Assembly (NCBI GenBank): GCA_943737045.1
Contig: CALSFV010000391.1
Span: 167,507-231,506 of the forward strand
Reading direction: 5' to 3'
Length of the DNA stretch: 64,000 nt
Source: Parapristionchus giblindavisi
Lineage: Eukaryota; Nematoda; Chromadorea; Rhabditida; Diplogasteridae
Shown here: piece by piece, positions 1 to 12,400 of the stretch
Layout of the letters: the number at the start of each line of letters is the position of its first letter
How positions within the stretch are numbered: the stretch's first letter is position 1
Notes under the pieces: model-generated
Seen by the model: only the letters and a program-made list of their open reading frames with translations
What the model was told of the DNA's origin: nothing
Database searches by the model: none
Made by a program: the position numbers and the translations under genes

Positions 1-2803
1 ATACCAAATGAAAGAGCAAAAAATTCTGAATAAGATAAACTATTTCAAAGTGGTCAGTACGGCCAATATGTAAATTTATCTTTCAATACTCTCTGTTTTT
101 GGTACATACTAATTCGTTACAAGTCTAATTGTCAATGATACTTATCGAGTAATATATTATGTGAAAGAGGTAAAAATTCTGAATGAGACACACTTCAGGT
201 CATGTCGAGCTGTCATATTTTACTGCTGCTATAATGACCGAAGTACAAAAGTAGCTTTTACTCTGATATGATCAAGATAACTTGAGAAATATGAAAATGA
301 AAATGAAACCTATCGTGTCATATACCAAATGAAAGAGCGAAAAATTCTGAATAAGATAAACTATTTCAAAGTGGTCAGTACGGCCAATATGTAAATTTAT
401 CTTTCAATACTCTCTGTTTTTGGTACATTATAATTCGTTACAAGTCTAATTGTCAATGATACTTATCGAGTAATATACTATGTGAAAGAGAAAAAATTTC
501 TGAATGAGACACACTTCAGGTCATGTCGAGCTGTCATATTTTACTGCTGCTATAATGACCGAAGTACAAAAGTAGCTTTTACTCTGATATGATCAAGATA
601 ACTTTCGAAATATGAAAATGTAAATGAAACCTTTCGTGTCATATACCAAATGAAAGAGTAAAAAATTCTGAATAAGATAAACTATTTCAAAGTGGTCAGT
701 ACGGCCAATATGTAAATTTATCTTTCAATACTCTCTGTTTTTGGTACATAATAAATCGTTACAAGACTAATTGTCAATGATACTTATCGAGTAATATACT
801 ATGTGAAAGAGAAAAAATTTCTGAATGAGACACACTTCAGGTCATGTCGAGCTGTCATATTTTACTGCTGCTATAATGACCGAAGTACAAAAGTAGCTTT
901 TACTCTGATATGATCAAGATAACTTTCGAAATATGAAAATGTGAATGAAACCTATCGTGTCATATACCAAATGAAAGAGCGAAAAATTCTGAATAAGATA
1001 AACTATTTCAAAGTGGTCAGTACGGCCAATATGTAAATTTATCTTTCAATACTCTCTGTTTTGGTACATAATAAATCGTTACAAGACTAATTGTCAATGA
1101 TACTTATCGAGTAATATACTATGTGAAAGAGAAAAAAATTTCTGAATGAGACACACTTCAGGTCATGTCGAGCTGTCATATTTTACTGCTGCTATAATGA
1201 CCGAAGTACAAAAGTAGCTTTTACTCTGATATGATCAAGATAACTTTCGAAATATGAAAATGTAAATGAAACCTATCGTGTCATATACCAAATGAAAGAG
1301 CGAAAAATTCTGAATAAGATAAACTATTTCAAAGTGGTCAGTACGGCCAATATGTAAATTTATCTTTCAATACTCTCTGTTTTTGGTACATAATAAATCG
1401 TTACAAGACTAATTGTCAATGATACTTATCGAGTAATATACTATGTGAAAGAGAAAAAATTTCTGAATGAGACACACTTCAGGTCATGTCGAGCTGTCAT
1501 ATTTTACTGCTGCTATAATGACCGAAGTACAAAAGTAGCTTTTACTCTGATATGATCAAGATAACTTTCGAAATATGAAAATGTAAATGAAACCTATCGT
1601 GTCATATACCAAATGAAAGAGCAAAAAATTCTGAATAAGATAAACTATTTCAAAGTGGTCAGTACGGCCAATATGTAAATTTATCTTTCAATACTCTCTG
1701 TTTTTGGTACATACTAATTCGTTACAAGTCTAATTGTCAATGATACTTATCGAGTAATATATTATGTGAAAGAGGTAAAAATTCTGAATGAGACACACTT
1801 CAGGTCATGTCGAGCTGTCATATTTTACTGCTGCTATAATGACCGAAGTACAAAAGTAGCTTTTACTCTGATATGATCAAGATAACTTGAGAAATATGAA
1901 AATGAAAATGAAACCTATCGTGTCATATACCAAATGAAAGAGCGAAAAATTCTGAATAAGATAAACTATTTCAAAGTGGTCAGTACGGCCAATATGTAAA
2001 TTTATCTTTCAATACTCTCTGTTTTTGGTACATTATAATTCGTTACAAGTCTAATTGTCAATGATACTTATCGAGTAATATACTATGTGAAAGAGAAAAA
2101 ATTTCTGAATGAGACACACTTCAGGTCATGTCGAGCTGTCATATTTTACTGCTGCTATAATGACCGAAGTACAAAAGTAGCTTTTACTCTGATATGATCA
2201 AGATAACTTTCGAAATATGAAAATGTAAATGAAACCTTTCGTGTCATATACCAAATGAAAGAGTAAAAAATTCTGAATAAGATAAACTATTTCAAAGTGG
2301 TCAGTACGGCCAATATGTAAATTTATCTTTCAATACTCTCTGTTTTTGGTACATAATAAATCGTTACAAGACTAATTGTCAATGATACTTATCGAGTAAT
2401 ATACTATGTGAAAGAGAAAAAATTTCTGAATGAGACACACTTCAGGTCATGTCGAGCTGTCATATTTTACTGCTGCTATAATGACCGAAGTACAAAAGTA
2501 GCTTTTACTCTGATATGATCAAGATAACTTTCGAAATATGAAAATGTGAATGAAACCTATCGTGTCATATACCAAATGAAAGAGCGAAAAATTCTGAATA
2601 AGATAAACTATTTCAAAGTGGTCAGTACGGCCAATATGTAAATTTATCTTTCAATACTCTCTGTTTTGGTACATAATAAATCGTTACAAGACTAATTGTC
2701 AATGATACTTATCGAGTAATATACTATGTGAAAGAGAAAAAAATTTCTGAATGAGACACACTTCAGGTCATGTCGAGCTGTCATATTTTACTGCTGCTAT
2801 AAT
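1..2803 (+). repeat. 321-bp satellite array, block 1 (5-mer higher-order repeat)
   Basis: Head-to-tail 321-bp monomers start (at ATACCAAATG) at 1, 322, 643, 964, 1285, 1606, 1927, 2248 and 2569. Neighbouring monomers differ by diagnostic changes: CATACTAATTCG in the first, CATTATAATTCG in the second, GAGTAAAAAATTC in the third, and one T fewer in the CTGTTTTGG tract in the fourth. The same series restarts at 1606, so the unit of amplification is a 1605-bp pentamer. I saw no difference between 1-1197 and 1606-2802. The last monomer is interrupted by the LTR element. No gene is present. The array continues beyond the left edge. Confidence 0.97.
2800..2803. other. Target-site duplication of LTR element, left copy (TAAT)
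   Basis: TAAT lies immediately before the 5' LTR and again at 6485-6488 after the 3' LTR. The uninterrupted satellite reads GCTATAATGACC at this place, with a single TAAT. Element plus 4 bp equals 3685 bp, exactly the displacement of the next monomer start (6575). Confidence 0.9.
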
Positions 2804-3144
2804 TGTTAGGGATGCTCCCTATTTCCCTACCCTAGGCTAACCGCCTCCCCTATTCCCCTTTTCCCCTTTTCGACCCCTAAACCCCTTTCCCTTTTACTAG
2901 AATGATTTTTGCACCATGTTGTACTTTCTTTGTCTTAGAATTAGTTCATCTCTCTTTGTCTTTTAATTTTATTAGTATTGCATATATAGAGAGGCTTTTT
3001 GCCATTATCGGTCTCTTCGCGCCCCTCTCTCTCGTCTCCCTCGTGTAGTTTGCGTTGTGTTGGTTGAAGATAAAGGTTTAAGGTAGTCTCGAGTATCTGT
3101 ACTTAACCGCAAGTCTAAAGAACCCGGCCATTGTTATCATTACA
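2804..3144 (+). repeat. 5' LTR
   Basis: 341 bp, TG...CA ends, matching 6144-6484 with a single mismatch (3047 A against 6387 G). It has a pyrimidine-rich first part (runs of CCCCTTTTCCCC type) and a TATATA at 2983-2988 that may be the core promoter. Confidence 0.95.
2983..2988 (+). promoter_or_regulatory. Possible TATA box of the 5' LTR
   Basis: TATATA in the context GCATATATAGAGAGG, 156 bp before the LTR end, is a plausible place for a U3/R promoter. The assignment rests on sequence and position only; the same motif recurs in the 3' LTR. Confidence 0.35.
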
Positions 3145-3162
3145 TGGGGGCCGAACCGACCC
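3145..3162 (+). other. Putative tRNA primer-binding site
   Basis: TGGGGGCCGAACCGACCC starts directly after the LTR's terminal CA. TGG is complementary to the tRNA CCA tail, as usual for LTR-element primer sites. I could not assign the tRNA. Confidence 0.6.
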
Positions 3163-3240
3163 TTGCTTGTTAAGTACTTAGACTCTTGATTATCTTTGCC
3201 TTGCGAGTTCAGGGTGGAGTGTGGTCGTGGAGAGACGGTA

Positions 3241-3534
3241 AGATCTTGAGGCTAAGAAGTCCAGCGAGACTAGAAAGCCAGTGTTGTTAAGATCTTGAGG
3301 CTAAGAAGTCCAGCGAGACTAGAAAGCCAGTGTTGTTAAGATCTTGAGGCTAAGAAGTCCAGCGAGACTAGAAAGCCAGTGTTGTTAAGATCTTGAGGCT
3401 AAGAAGTCCAGCGAGACTAGATAGCCAGTGTTGTTAAGATCTTGAGGCTAAGAAGTCCAGCGAGACTAGATAGCCAGTGTTGTTAAGATCTTGAGGCTAA
3501 GAAGTCCAGCGAGACTAGATAGCCAGTGTGGTGG
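3241..3534 (+). repeat. 49-bp tandem repeat, six copies, in the leader
   Basis: Copies begin at AGATCTTGAGGC at 3241, 3290, 3339, 3388, 3437 and 3486. The first three share CTAGAAAGCC and the last three CTAGATAGCC, so the array grew in two steps. The last copy ends imperfectly. It lies between the primer site and the ORF. Downstream, 3535-3780 is GT-rich with looser repeats of TTAAGGTG type. Confidence 0.95.
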
Positions 3535-3811
3535 TGATATTAAGACTGGAAAGTCTGTGGAGTCTGTAGAGACTTGGAATCCGTGGTGTTAAGGTCTTGA
3601 GTTGTGACCGTAAAGTGGTGAAGTGTTGGGATCTGAGGTGTGGAGATCTGGAGGTAGCCTTAAGGTGCTAAGGCGTTGAGGTGTTAAGGTGTGGTGGTAC
3701 TGAGGTGTTGAGGCCTTAAGGTGTTAAGGTGCTAAGGTGTTCAGTTGTTGAGGCTTAAAAGAGATAAGGCATTTGAGACACTGAGGTGTGGAGTTATTGA
3801 TTAGTCAGATA

Positions 3812-6088
3812 ATGTCATTTGGTAAAGTGTGGTGTGAGGATATGGACACAGCTTTGGGCAAGGAGAGGAATAATGAGGTCGTTATGGGAGATTCTCGTGC
3901 TCATGTAAACGAAATATATACGTTATTTAATGTATGGACTGAGATGAGGCAGAGATTTGCAGATACTGTAATAAAACGAGTCAGTCAGTACAAAAAGAGA
4001 CCAAGTAGTGTACAACTAGATAATTTGAGATCATTTTTGGAGGTACATGAAGATGAGAATGAAAGGACGGTGAATGTTATTAAGACTAAGATGCGTGATA
4101 GAGAATGTAGCCAAATAAAAGTTCTTAAAATGTATCATGAGAAGTGTATGCAATTGGAGAGTGAGATAGATGAAATGAAAGCAACGCAAGAGAATATTGG
4201 TGTTAATGGTAGAGTGAATTGTGCTGCGAATTATGCAGGCACACCTAGACAAATTATTGATACATCTCAGAGTGCTAATGTATGTAGAGTCAATATAGGT
4301 GATAATGAGTGTAACCGTAGATCAAAAAATGATATTATCGTTCAGAAAGGAAACGTTCGTAGAGATAAGAACGGTTTTGATATTGACATGCCTCAATTTC
4401 AGAGTGGGAGGAAAGATTATCACAGTTTAGTTGGTAATGATAGAGAGGATAATGTATACAAAGATGCTATGGATAGTCGGTTAAGTGATAATGAATCAAT
4501 ATCGAGTAGGAATAGTAGTATAGCTACAGTTGCAGACAAAATGATGGATTGTGTCAAAGTGATGCAGCAGACTTTGAATACTAATGCAGAGGAGGCTAGA
4601 TTGTCCAGATTGAGTCCATTGGAACCATTCCATGGTAATAAAGATGAGAAGTTTGAAATATTCAAGAGAGCTTTTACTTTGAGATTTGGATCAGCTAGTG
4701 AACTTATGAGAGTAGCCTATTTTGAATCATTTTTGAGGAATAGAGCTATTGATATATGGTTGACTATGCCTGATAAGATAAGAAGTAAAGGAAAGTATAA
4801 TGAGATGGTGGAATGGTTTGAAGATAAAGTAAATGGAGTGACTCCTTATGCTGATGTTGAGTGTAATGAGAAGTTGAACTCGCTCAAATTAATAACGGCT
4901 AGTGAATACTTTGTGAAGTTAGAGAAGTATACTAATCAGTTATATCGTAGTGATCAAATTACGTTGGAAAGGATGAGAAAACTTCATCTGCTGCGTGTTG
5001 TGAAAGGACGTAAGGAACATCCAGAAGTATTGTTGTTGTCGCAGAGAGTCAATGAATCGTATGAAGCGATGAAGGAGTATATGTTGAGGATGGAATATGT
5101 GGATAAGACTATGGAAAGAAGTAAAAAAGAATATGATCAAGATAGTTATGATAAGGAATGTCATAACGGTAATAACTATAACAATCATCAGAACAAGAAT
5201 GATTCTGTTACTTGTCTGAAATGTGGTGGAAGAGGTCATGTAGCGAGTGTGTGCACATCTAAAGTATATTATGGTCTAAGAGGAGCTAATGGAGCACAGT
5301 ACAGTGGTAGTGCTAATAATTATCAAGGTTACGGTAATCAAGGTGAATACGGTAGAACAGAAGAGACAAAAGAACCGTCAAGAGATATGGGTAATTCTCC
5401 TGGAGCTTATATGAATAGATTACTTGGAGGTGTTCGTAATGTGAAAGAAAGAGAAAATAAAGTTGATCCATATATTGGAAAGAGATTATGTGTTGATGCT
5501 GTATTAGAGGGTAAATCTTGCAAAGTGATTATTGATTCCGGTGCAGACGTTAGTCTCGTTCCTTTTTCGTTTATTGATCGAGCTGATAATACTTTTAGTC
5601 AGTTAAAGTTTGAACCTTCTCGTGATAGGATTGCCACTGTAAATGGAATGGTTGAAGTGATTGGAAAGTGTGAGTTGGATATTCAATTAAGTGGGAAAAG
5701 TGAGAAACGTTTAATCTGTTTCCACGTTATCAATTGTAAAGATTTGGATCCAGTTATTGGAATGAATGCATTCAAGGTGCTCGGAATTAAGATTTCATTT
5801 GGTGGAAAAAATAGTTATTGTGTCAGGAGAGAAGTTCATAAGAAATCGGTGAATACTATGAATGGTCATAGGAATATTACTCTTGAATCGAATAGGAGAG
5901 ACAACTACTTTGTGAACCAATACTGTGGTAGATGTGGTATTGATCAGGGAAATGATTATCGGATGGTTAGTAGTGGCATGAATGATGCGAGAAGAATATG
6001 GAGGCGTAGTTATAACTCCGATAGAAGTATCGAGAAGAGGAACGAGTTTTTCAGGAATACTTTCGGTCGTCATCAACAGTCAATTTAG
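3812..6088 (+). CDS. Gag-protease polyprotein of LTR retrotransposon
   Basis: A 758-residue protein from the first in-frame ATG at 3812. The open frame extends to a GTG at 3788, but an in-frame TGA at 3782-3784 excludes a more upstream start. Residues about 85-130 are charged and probably coiled-coil. Residues about 267-425 resemble a retrotransposon capsid (SPLEPFHGNKDEKFEIFKRAF, then a WLTMP and a WFEDK segment). A CCHC zinc knuckle follows at C468, C471, H476, C481 (CLKCGGRGHVASVC). An aspartic protease has its active-site triplet at D575-S-G-A-D, with VIGMNAFKVLGI as the later hydrophobic strand. The C-terminal 90 residues or so are basic with no recognised domain. Gag packages the RNA and the protease would mature the polyprotein. 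The frame is intact, but no reverse transcriptase, RNase H or integrase follows. Confidence 0.9.
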   Translation: MSFGKVWCEDMDTALGKERNNEVVMGDSRAHVNEIYTLFNVWTEMRQRFADTVIKRVSQYKKRPSSVQLDNLRSFLEVHEDENERTVNVIKTKMRDRECSQIKVLKMYHEKCMQLESEIDEMKATQENIGVNGRVNCAANYAGTPRQIIDTSQSANVCRVNIGDNECNRRSKNDIIVQKGNVRRDKNGFDIDMPQFQSGRKDYHSLVGNDREDNVYKDAMDSRLSDNESISSRNSSIATVADKMMDCVKVMQQTLNTNAEEARLSRLSPLEPFHGNKDEKFEIFKRAFTLRFGSASELMRVAYFESFLRNRAIDIWLTMPDKIRSKGKYNEMVEWFEDKVNGVTPYADVECNEKLNSLKLITASEYFVKLEKYTNQLYRSDQITLERMRKLHLLRVVKGRKEHPEVLLLSQRVNESYEAMKEYMLRMEYVDKTMERSKKEYDQDSYDKECHNGNNYNNHQNKNDSVTCLKCGGRGHVASVCTSKVYYGLRGANGAQYSGSANNYQGYGNQGEYGRTEETKEPSRDMGNSPGAYMNRLLGGVRNVKERENKVDPYIGKRLCVDAVLEGKSCKVIIDSGADVSLVPFSFIDRADNTFSQLKFEPSRDRIATVNGMVEVIGKCELDIQLSGKSEKRLICFHVINCKDLDPVIGMNAFKVLGIKISFGGKNSYCVRREVHKKSVNTMNGHRNITLESNRRDNYFVNQYCGRCGIDQGNDYRMVSSGMNDARRIWRRSYNSDRSIEKRNEFFRNTFGRHQQSI

Positions 6089-6130
6089 AAGAAAGAAGAA
6101 TCGCCTATGAGCCAGGAGGCTCATTTTCGC

Positions 6131-6143
6131 AGGAGGAGGGAGA
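6131..6143 (+). other. Polypurine tract
   Basis: AGGAGGAGGGAGA sits immediately upstream of the 3' LTR, the expected place and composition for the plus-strand primer of an LTR retrotransposon. Confidence 0.8.
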
Positions 6144-6484
6144 TGTTAGGGATGCTCCCTATTTCCCTACCCTAGGCTAACCGCCTCCCCTATTCCCCTT
6201 TTCCCCTTTTCGACCCCTAAACCCCTTTCCCTTTTACTAGAATGATTTTTGCACCATGTTGTACTTTCTTTGTCTTAGAATTAGTTCATCTCTCTTTGTC
6301 TTTTAATTTTATTAGTATTGCATATATAGAGAGGCTTTTTGCCATTATCGGTCTCTTCGCGCCCCTCTCTCTCGTCTCCCTCGTGTGGTTTGCGTTGTGT
6401 TGGTTGAAGATAAAGGTTTAAGGTAGTCTCGAGTATCTGTACTTAACCGCAAGTCTAAAGAACCCGGCCATTGTTATCATTACA
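6144..6484 (+). repeat. 3' LTR
   Basis: 341 bp, the same ends as the 5' LTR, one mismatch (G at 6387). It is followed by the TAAT duplication (6485-6488) and then satellite in phase. Confidence 0.95.
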
Positions 6485-9400
6485 TAATGACCGAAGTACA
6501 AAAGTAGCTTTTACTCTGATATGATCAAGATAACTTTCGAAATATGAAAATGTAAATGAAACCTATCGTGTCATATACCAAATGAAAGAGCGAAAAATTC
6601 TGAATAAGATAAACTATTTCAAAGTGGTCAGTACGGCCAATATGTAAATTTATCTTTCAATACTCTCTGTTTTTGGTACATAATAATTCGTTACAAGTCT
6701 AATTGTCAATGATACGGATCGAGTAATATACTATGTGAAAGAGGAAAAAATTCTGAATGAGACACACTTCAGGTCATGTCGAGCTGTCATATTTTACTGC
6801 TGCTATAATGACCGAAGTACAAAAGTAGCTTTTACTCTGATATGATCAAGATAACTTTCGAAATATGAAAATGTAAATGAAACCTATCGTGTCATATACC
6901 AAATGAAAGAGCGAAAAATTCTGAATAAGATAAACTATTTCAAAGTGCTCAGTACGGCCAATATGTAAATTTATCTTTCAATACTCTCTGTTTTTGGTAC
7001 ATAATAATTCGTTACAAGTCTAATTGTCAATGATACGGATCGAGTAATATACTATGTGAAAGAGGAAAAAATTCTGAATGAGACACACTTCAGGTCATGT
7101 CGAGCTGTCATATTTTACTGCTGCTATAATGACCGAAGTACAAAAGTAGCTTTTACTCTGATATGATCAAGATAACTTTCGAAATATGAAAATGTAAATG
7201 AAACCTTTCGTGTCATATACCAAATGAAAGAGCGAAAAATTCTGAATAAGATAAACTATTTCAAAGTGGTCAGTACGGCCAATATGTAAATTTATCTTTC
7301 AATACTCTCTGTTTTTGGTACATAATAAATCGTTACAAGACTAATTGTCAATGATACTTATCGAGTAATATACTATGTGAAAGAGAAAAAATTTCTGAAT
7401 GAGACACACTTCAGGTCATGTCGAGCTGTCATATTTTACTGCTGCTATAATGACCGAAGTACAAAAGTAGCTTTTACTCTGATATGATCAAGATAACTTT
7501 CGAAATATGAAAATGTAAATGAAACCTATCGTGTCATATACCAAATGAAAGAGCGAAAAATTCTGAATAAGATAAACTATTTCAAAGTGGTCAGTACGGC
7601 CAATATGTAAATTTATCTTTCAATACTCTCTGTTTTTGGTTCATAATAAATCGTTACAAGACTAATTGTCAATGATACTTATCGAGTAATATACTATGTG
7701 AAAGAGAAAAAATTTCTGAATGAGACACACTTCAGGTCATGTCGAGCTGTCATATTTTACTGCTGCTATAATGACCGAAGTACAAAAGTAGCTTTTACTC
7801 TGATATGATCAAGATAACTTTCGAAATATGAAAATGTAAATGAAACCTATCGTGTCATATACCAAATGAAAGAGCGAAAAATTCTGAATAAGATAAACTA
7901 TTTCAAAGTGGTCAGTACGGCCAATATGTAAATTTATCTTTCAATACTCTCTGTTTTTGGTACATAATAATTCGTTACAAGTCTAATTGTCAATGATACG
8001 GATCGAGTAATATACTATGTGAAAGAGGAAAAAATTCTGAATGAGACACACTTCAGGTCATGTCGAGCTGTCATATTTTACTGCTGCTATAATGACCGAA
8101 GTACAAAAGTAGCTTTTACTCTGATATGATCAAGATAACTTTCGAAATATGAAAATGTAAATGAAACCTATCGTGTCATATACCAAATGAAAGAGCGAAA
8201 AATTCTGAATAAGATAAACTATTTCAAAGTGGTCAGTACGGCCAATATGTAAATTTATCTTTCAATACTCTCTGTTTTTGGTACATAATAATTCGTTACA
8301 GGTCTAATTGTCAATGATACTTATCGAGTAATATATTATGTGAAAGAGGTAAAAATTCTGAATGAGACACACTTCAGGTCATGTCGAGCTGTCATATTTT
8401 ACTGCTGCTATAATGACCGAAGTACAAAAGTAGCTTTTACTCTGATATGATCAAGATAACTTTCGAAATATGAAAATGTAAATGAAACCTTTCGTGTCAT
8501 ATACCAAATGAAAGAGCGAAAAATTCTGAATAAGATAAACTATTTCAAAGTGGTCAGTACGGCCAATATGTAAATTTATCTTTCAATACTCTCTGTTTTT
8601 GGTACATAATAAATCGTTACAAGACTAATTGTCAATGATACTTATCGAGTAATATACTATGTGAAAGAGAAAAAATTTCTGAATGAGACACACTTCAGGT
8701 CATGTCGAGCTGTCATATTTTACTGCTGCTATAATGACCGAAGTACAAAAGTAGCTTTTACTCTGATATGATCAATATAACTTTCGAAATATGAAAATGT
8801 AAATGAAACCTATCGTGTCATATAACAAATGAAAGAGCGAAAAATTCTGAATAAGATAAACTATTTCAAAGTGGTCAGTACGGCCAATATGTAAATTTAT
8901 CTTTCAATACTCTCTGTTTTTGGTACATAATAATTCGTTACAAGTCTAATTGTCAATGATACGGATCGAGTAATATACTATGTGAAAGAGGAAAAAATTC
9001 TGAATGAGACACACTTCAGGTCATGTCGAGCTGTCATATTTTACTGCTGCTATAATGACCGAAGTACAAAAGTAGCTTTTACTCTGATATGATCAAGATA
9101 ACTTTCGAAATATGAAAATGTAAATGAAACCTATCGTGTCATATACCAAATGAAAGAGCGAAAAATTCTGAATAAGATAAACTATTTCAAAGTGCTCAGT
9201 ACGGCCAATATGTAAATTTATCTTTCAATACTCTCTGTTTTTGGTACATAATAATTCGTTACAAGTCTAATTGTCAATGATACGGATCGAGTAATATACT
9301 ATGTGAAAGAGGAAAAAATTCTGAATGAGACACACTTCAGGTCATGTCGAGCTGTCATATTTTACTGCTGCTATAATGACCGAAGTACAAAAGTAGCTTT

Positions 9401-12400
9401 TACTCTGATATGATCAAGATAACTTTCGAAATATGAAAATGTAAATGAAACCTTTCGTGTCATATACCAAATGAAAGAGCGAAAAATTCTGAATAAGATA
9501 AACTATTTCAAAGTGGTCAGTACGGCCAATATGTAAATTTATCTTTCAATACTCTCTGTTTTTGGTACATAATAAATCGTTACAAGACTAATTGTCAATG
9601 ATACTTATCGAGTAATATACTATGTGAAAGAGAAAAAATTTCTGAATGAGACACACTTCAGGTCATGTCGAGCTGTCATATTTTACTGCTGCTATAATGA
9701 CCGAAGTACAAAAGTAGCTTTTACTCTGATATGATCAAGATAACTTTCGAAATATGAAAATGTAAATGAAACCTATCGTGTCATATACCAAATGAAAGAG
9801 CGAAAAATTCTGAATAAGATAAACTATTTCAAAGTGGACAGTACGGCCAATATGTAAATTTATCTTTCAATACTCTCTGTTTTTGGTACATAATAAATCG
9901 TTACAAGACTAATTGTCAATGATACTTATCGAGTAATATACTATGTGAAAGAGAAAAAATTTCTGAATGAGACACACTTCAGGTCATGTCGAGCTGTCAT
10001 ATTTTACTGCTGCTATAATGACCGAAGTACAAAAGTAGCTTTTACTCTGATATGATCAAGATAACTTTCGAAATATGAAAATGTAAATGAAACCTATCGT
10101 GTCATATACCAAATGAAAGAGCGAAAAATTCTGAATAAGATAAACTATTTCAAAGTGGTCAGTACGGCCAATATGTAAATTTATCTTTCAATACTCTCTG
10201 TTTTTGGTACATAATAATTCGTTACAAGTCTAATTGTCAATGATACGGATCGAGTAATATACTATGTGAAAGAGGAAAAAATTCTGAATGAGACACACTT
10301 CAGGTCATGTCGAGCTGTCATATTTTACTGCTGCTATAATGACCGAAGTACAAAAGTAGCTTTTACTCTGATATGATCAAGATAACTTTCGAAATATGAA
10401 AATGTAAATGAAACCTATCGTGTCATATACCAAATGAAAGAGCGAAAAATTCTGAATAAGATAAACTATTTCAAAGTGGTCAGTACGGCCAATATGTAAA
10501 TTTATCTTTCAATACTCTCTGTTTTTGGTACATAATAATTCGTTACAGGTCTAATTGTCAATGATACTTATCGAGTAATATATTATGTGAAAGAGGTAAA
10601 AATTCTGAATGAGACACACTTCAGGTCATGTCGAGCTGTCATATTTTACTGCTGCTATAATGACCGAAGTACAAAAGTAGCTTTTACTCTGATATGATCA
10701 AGATAACTTTCGAAATATGAAAATGTAAATGAAACCTATCGTGTCATATACCAAATGAAAGAGCGAAAAATTCTGAATAAGATAAACTATTTCAAAGTGC
10801 TCAGTACGGCCAATATGTAAATTTATCTTTCAATACTCTCTGTTTTTGGTACATAATAATTCGTTACAAGTCTAATTGTCAATGATACGGATCGAGTAAT
10901 ATACTATGTGAAAGAGGAAAAAATTCTGAATGAGACACACTTCAGGTCATGTCGAGCTGTCATATTTTACTGCTGCTATAATGACCGAAGTACAAAAGTA
11001 GCTTTTACTCTGATATGATCAAGATAACTTTCGAAATATGAAAATGTAAATGAAACCTATCGTGTCATATACCAAATGAAAGAGCGAAAAATTCTGAATA
11101 AGATAAACTATTTCAAAGTGCTCAGTACGGCCAATATGTAAATTTATCTTTCAATACTCTCTGTTTTTGGTACATAATAATTCGTTACAAGTCTAATTGT
11201 CAATGATACGGATCGAGTAATATACTATGTGAAAGAGGAAAAAATTCTGAATGAGACACACTTCAGGTCATGTCGAGCTGTCATATTTTACTGCTGCTAT
11301 AATGACCGAAGTACAAAAGTAGCTTTTACTCTGATATGATCAAGATAACTTTCGAAATATGAAAATGTAAATGAAACCTTTCGTGTCATATACCAAATGA
11401 AAGAGCGAAAAATTCTGAATAAGATAAACTATTTCAAAGTGGTCAGTACGGCCAATATGTAAATTTATCTTTCAATACTCTCTGTTTTTGGTACATAATA
11501 AATCGTTACAAGACTAATTGTCAATGATACTTATCGAGTAATATACTATGTGAAAGAGAAAAAATTTCTGAATGAGACACACTTCAGGTCATGTCGAGCT
11601 GTCATATTTTACTGCTGCTATAATGACCGAAGTACAAAAGTAGCTTTTACTCTGATATGATCAAGATAACTTTCGAAATATGAAAATGTAAATGAAACCT
11701 ATCGTGTCATATACCAAATGAAAGAGCGAAAAATTCTGAATAAGATAAACTATTTCAAAGTGGTCAGTACGGCCAATATGTAAATTTATCTTTCAATACT
11801 CTCTGTTTTTGGTACATAATAAATCGTTACAAGACTAATTGTCAATGATACTTATCGAGTAATATACTATGTGAAAGAGAAAAAATTTCTGAATGAGACA
11901 CACTTCAGGTCATGTCGAGCTGTCATATTTTACTGCTGCTATAATGACCGAAGTACAAAAGTAGCTTTTACTCTGATATGATCAAGATAACTTTCGAAAT
12001 ATGAAAATGTAAATGAAACCTATCGTGTCATATACCAAATGAAAGAGCGAAAAATTCTGAATAAGATAAACTATTTCAAAGTGGTCAGTACGGCCAATAT
12101 GTAAATTTATCTTTCAATACTCTCTGTTTTTGGTACATAATAATTCGTTACAAGTCTAATTGTCAATGATACGGATCGAGTAATATACTATGTGAAAGAG
12201 GAAAAAAATCTGAATGAGACACACTTCAGGTCATGTCGAGCTGTCATATTTTACTGCTGCTATAATGACCGAAGTACAAAAGTAGCTTTTACTCTGATAT
12301 GATCAAGATAACTTTCGAAATATGAAAATGTAAATGAAACCTATCGTGTCATATACCAAATGAAAGAGCGAAAAATTCTGAATAAGATAAACTATTTCAA

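Larger units (their letters stand above)
2804..6484 (+). mobile_element. Short LTR retrotransposon with gag-protease only
   Basis: A 3681-bp element bounded by two 341-bp direct LTRs that begin TGTTAGGG and end TTACA. It has a 4-bp TAAT target duplication, a primer-binding site directly after the 5' LTR, a 49-bp tandem repeat in the leader, one long ORF (gag plus aspartic protease) and a polypurine tract before the 3' LTR. Reverse transcriptase, RNase H and integrase are absent: only 55 bp separate the ORF stop from the 3' LTR. The LTRs differ by one base (A at 3047, G at 6387), so the insertion is recent. The 4-bp duplication and gag layout suggest the Ty3/Gypsy side of the LTR elements, but without pol this is not firm. 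It must have used enzymes from another element to move. Confidence 0.93.

Noticed and set aside
3788..3811. GTG start for gag at 3788
   Set aside because: In a eukaryotic element the first in-frame ATG (3812) is more likely; TGA lies just upstream of 3788.
4031..4252. Minus-strand frames within gag
   Set aside because: Shadows of the gag-protease frame, as are those at 4420-4665, 4940-5239 and 5795-6076.
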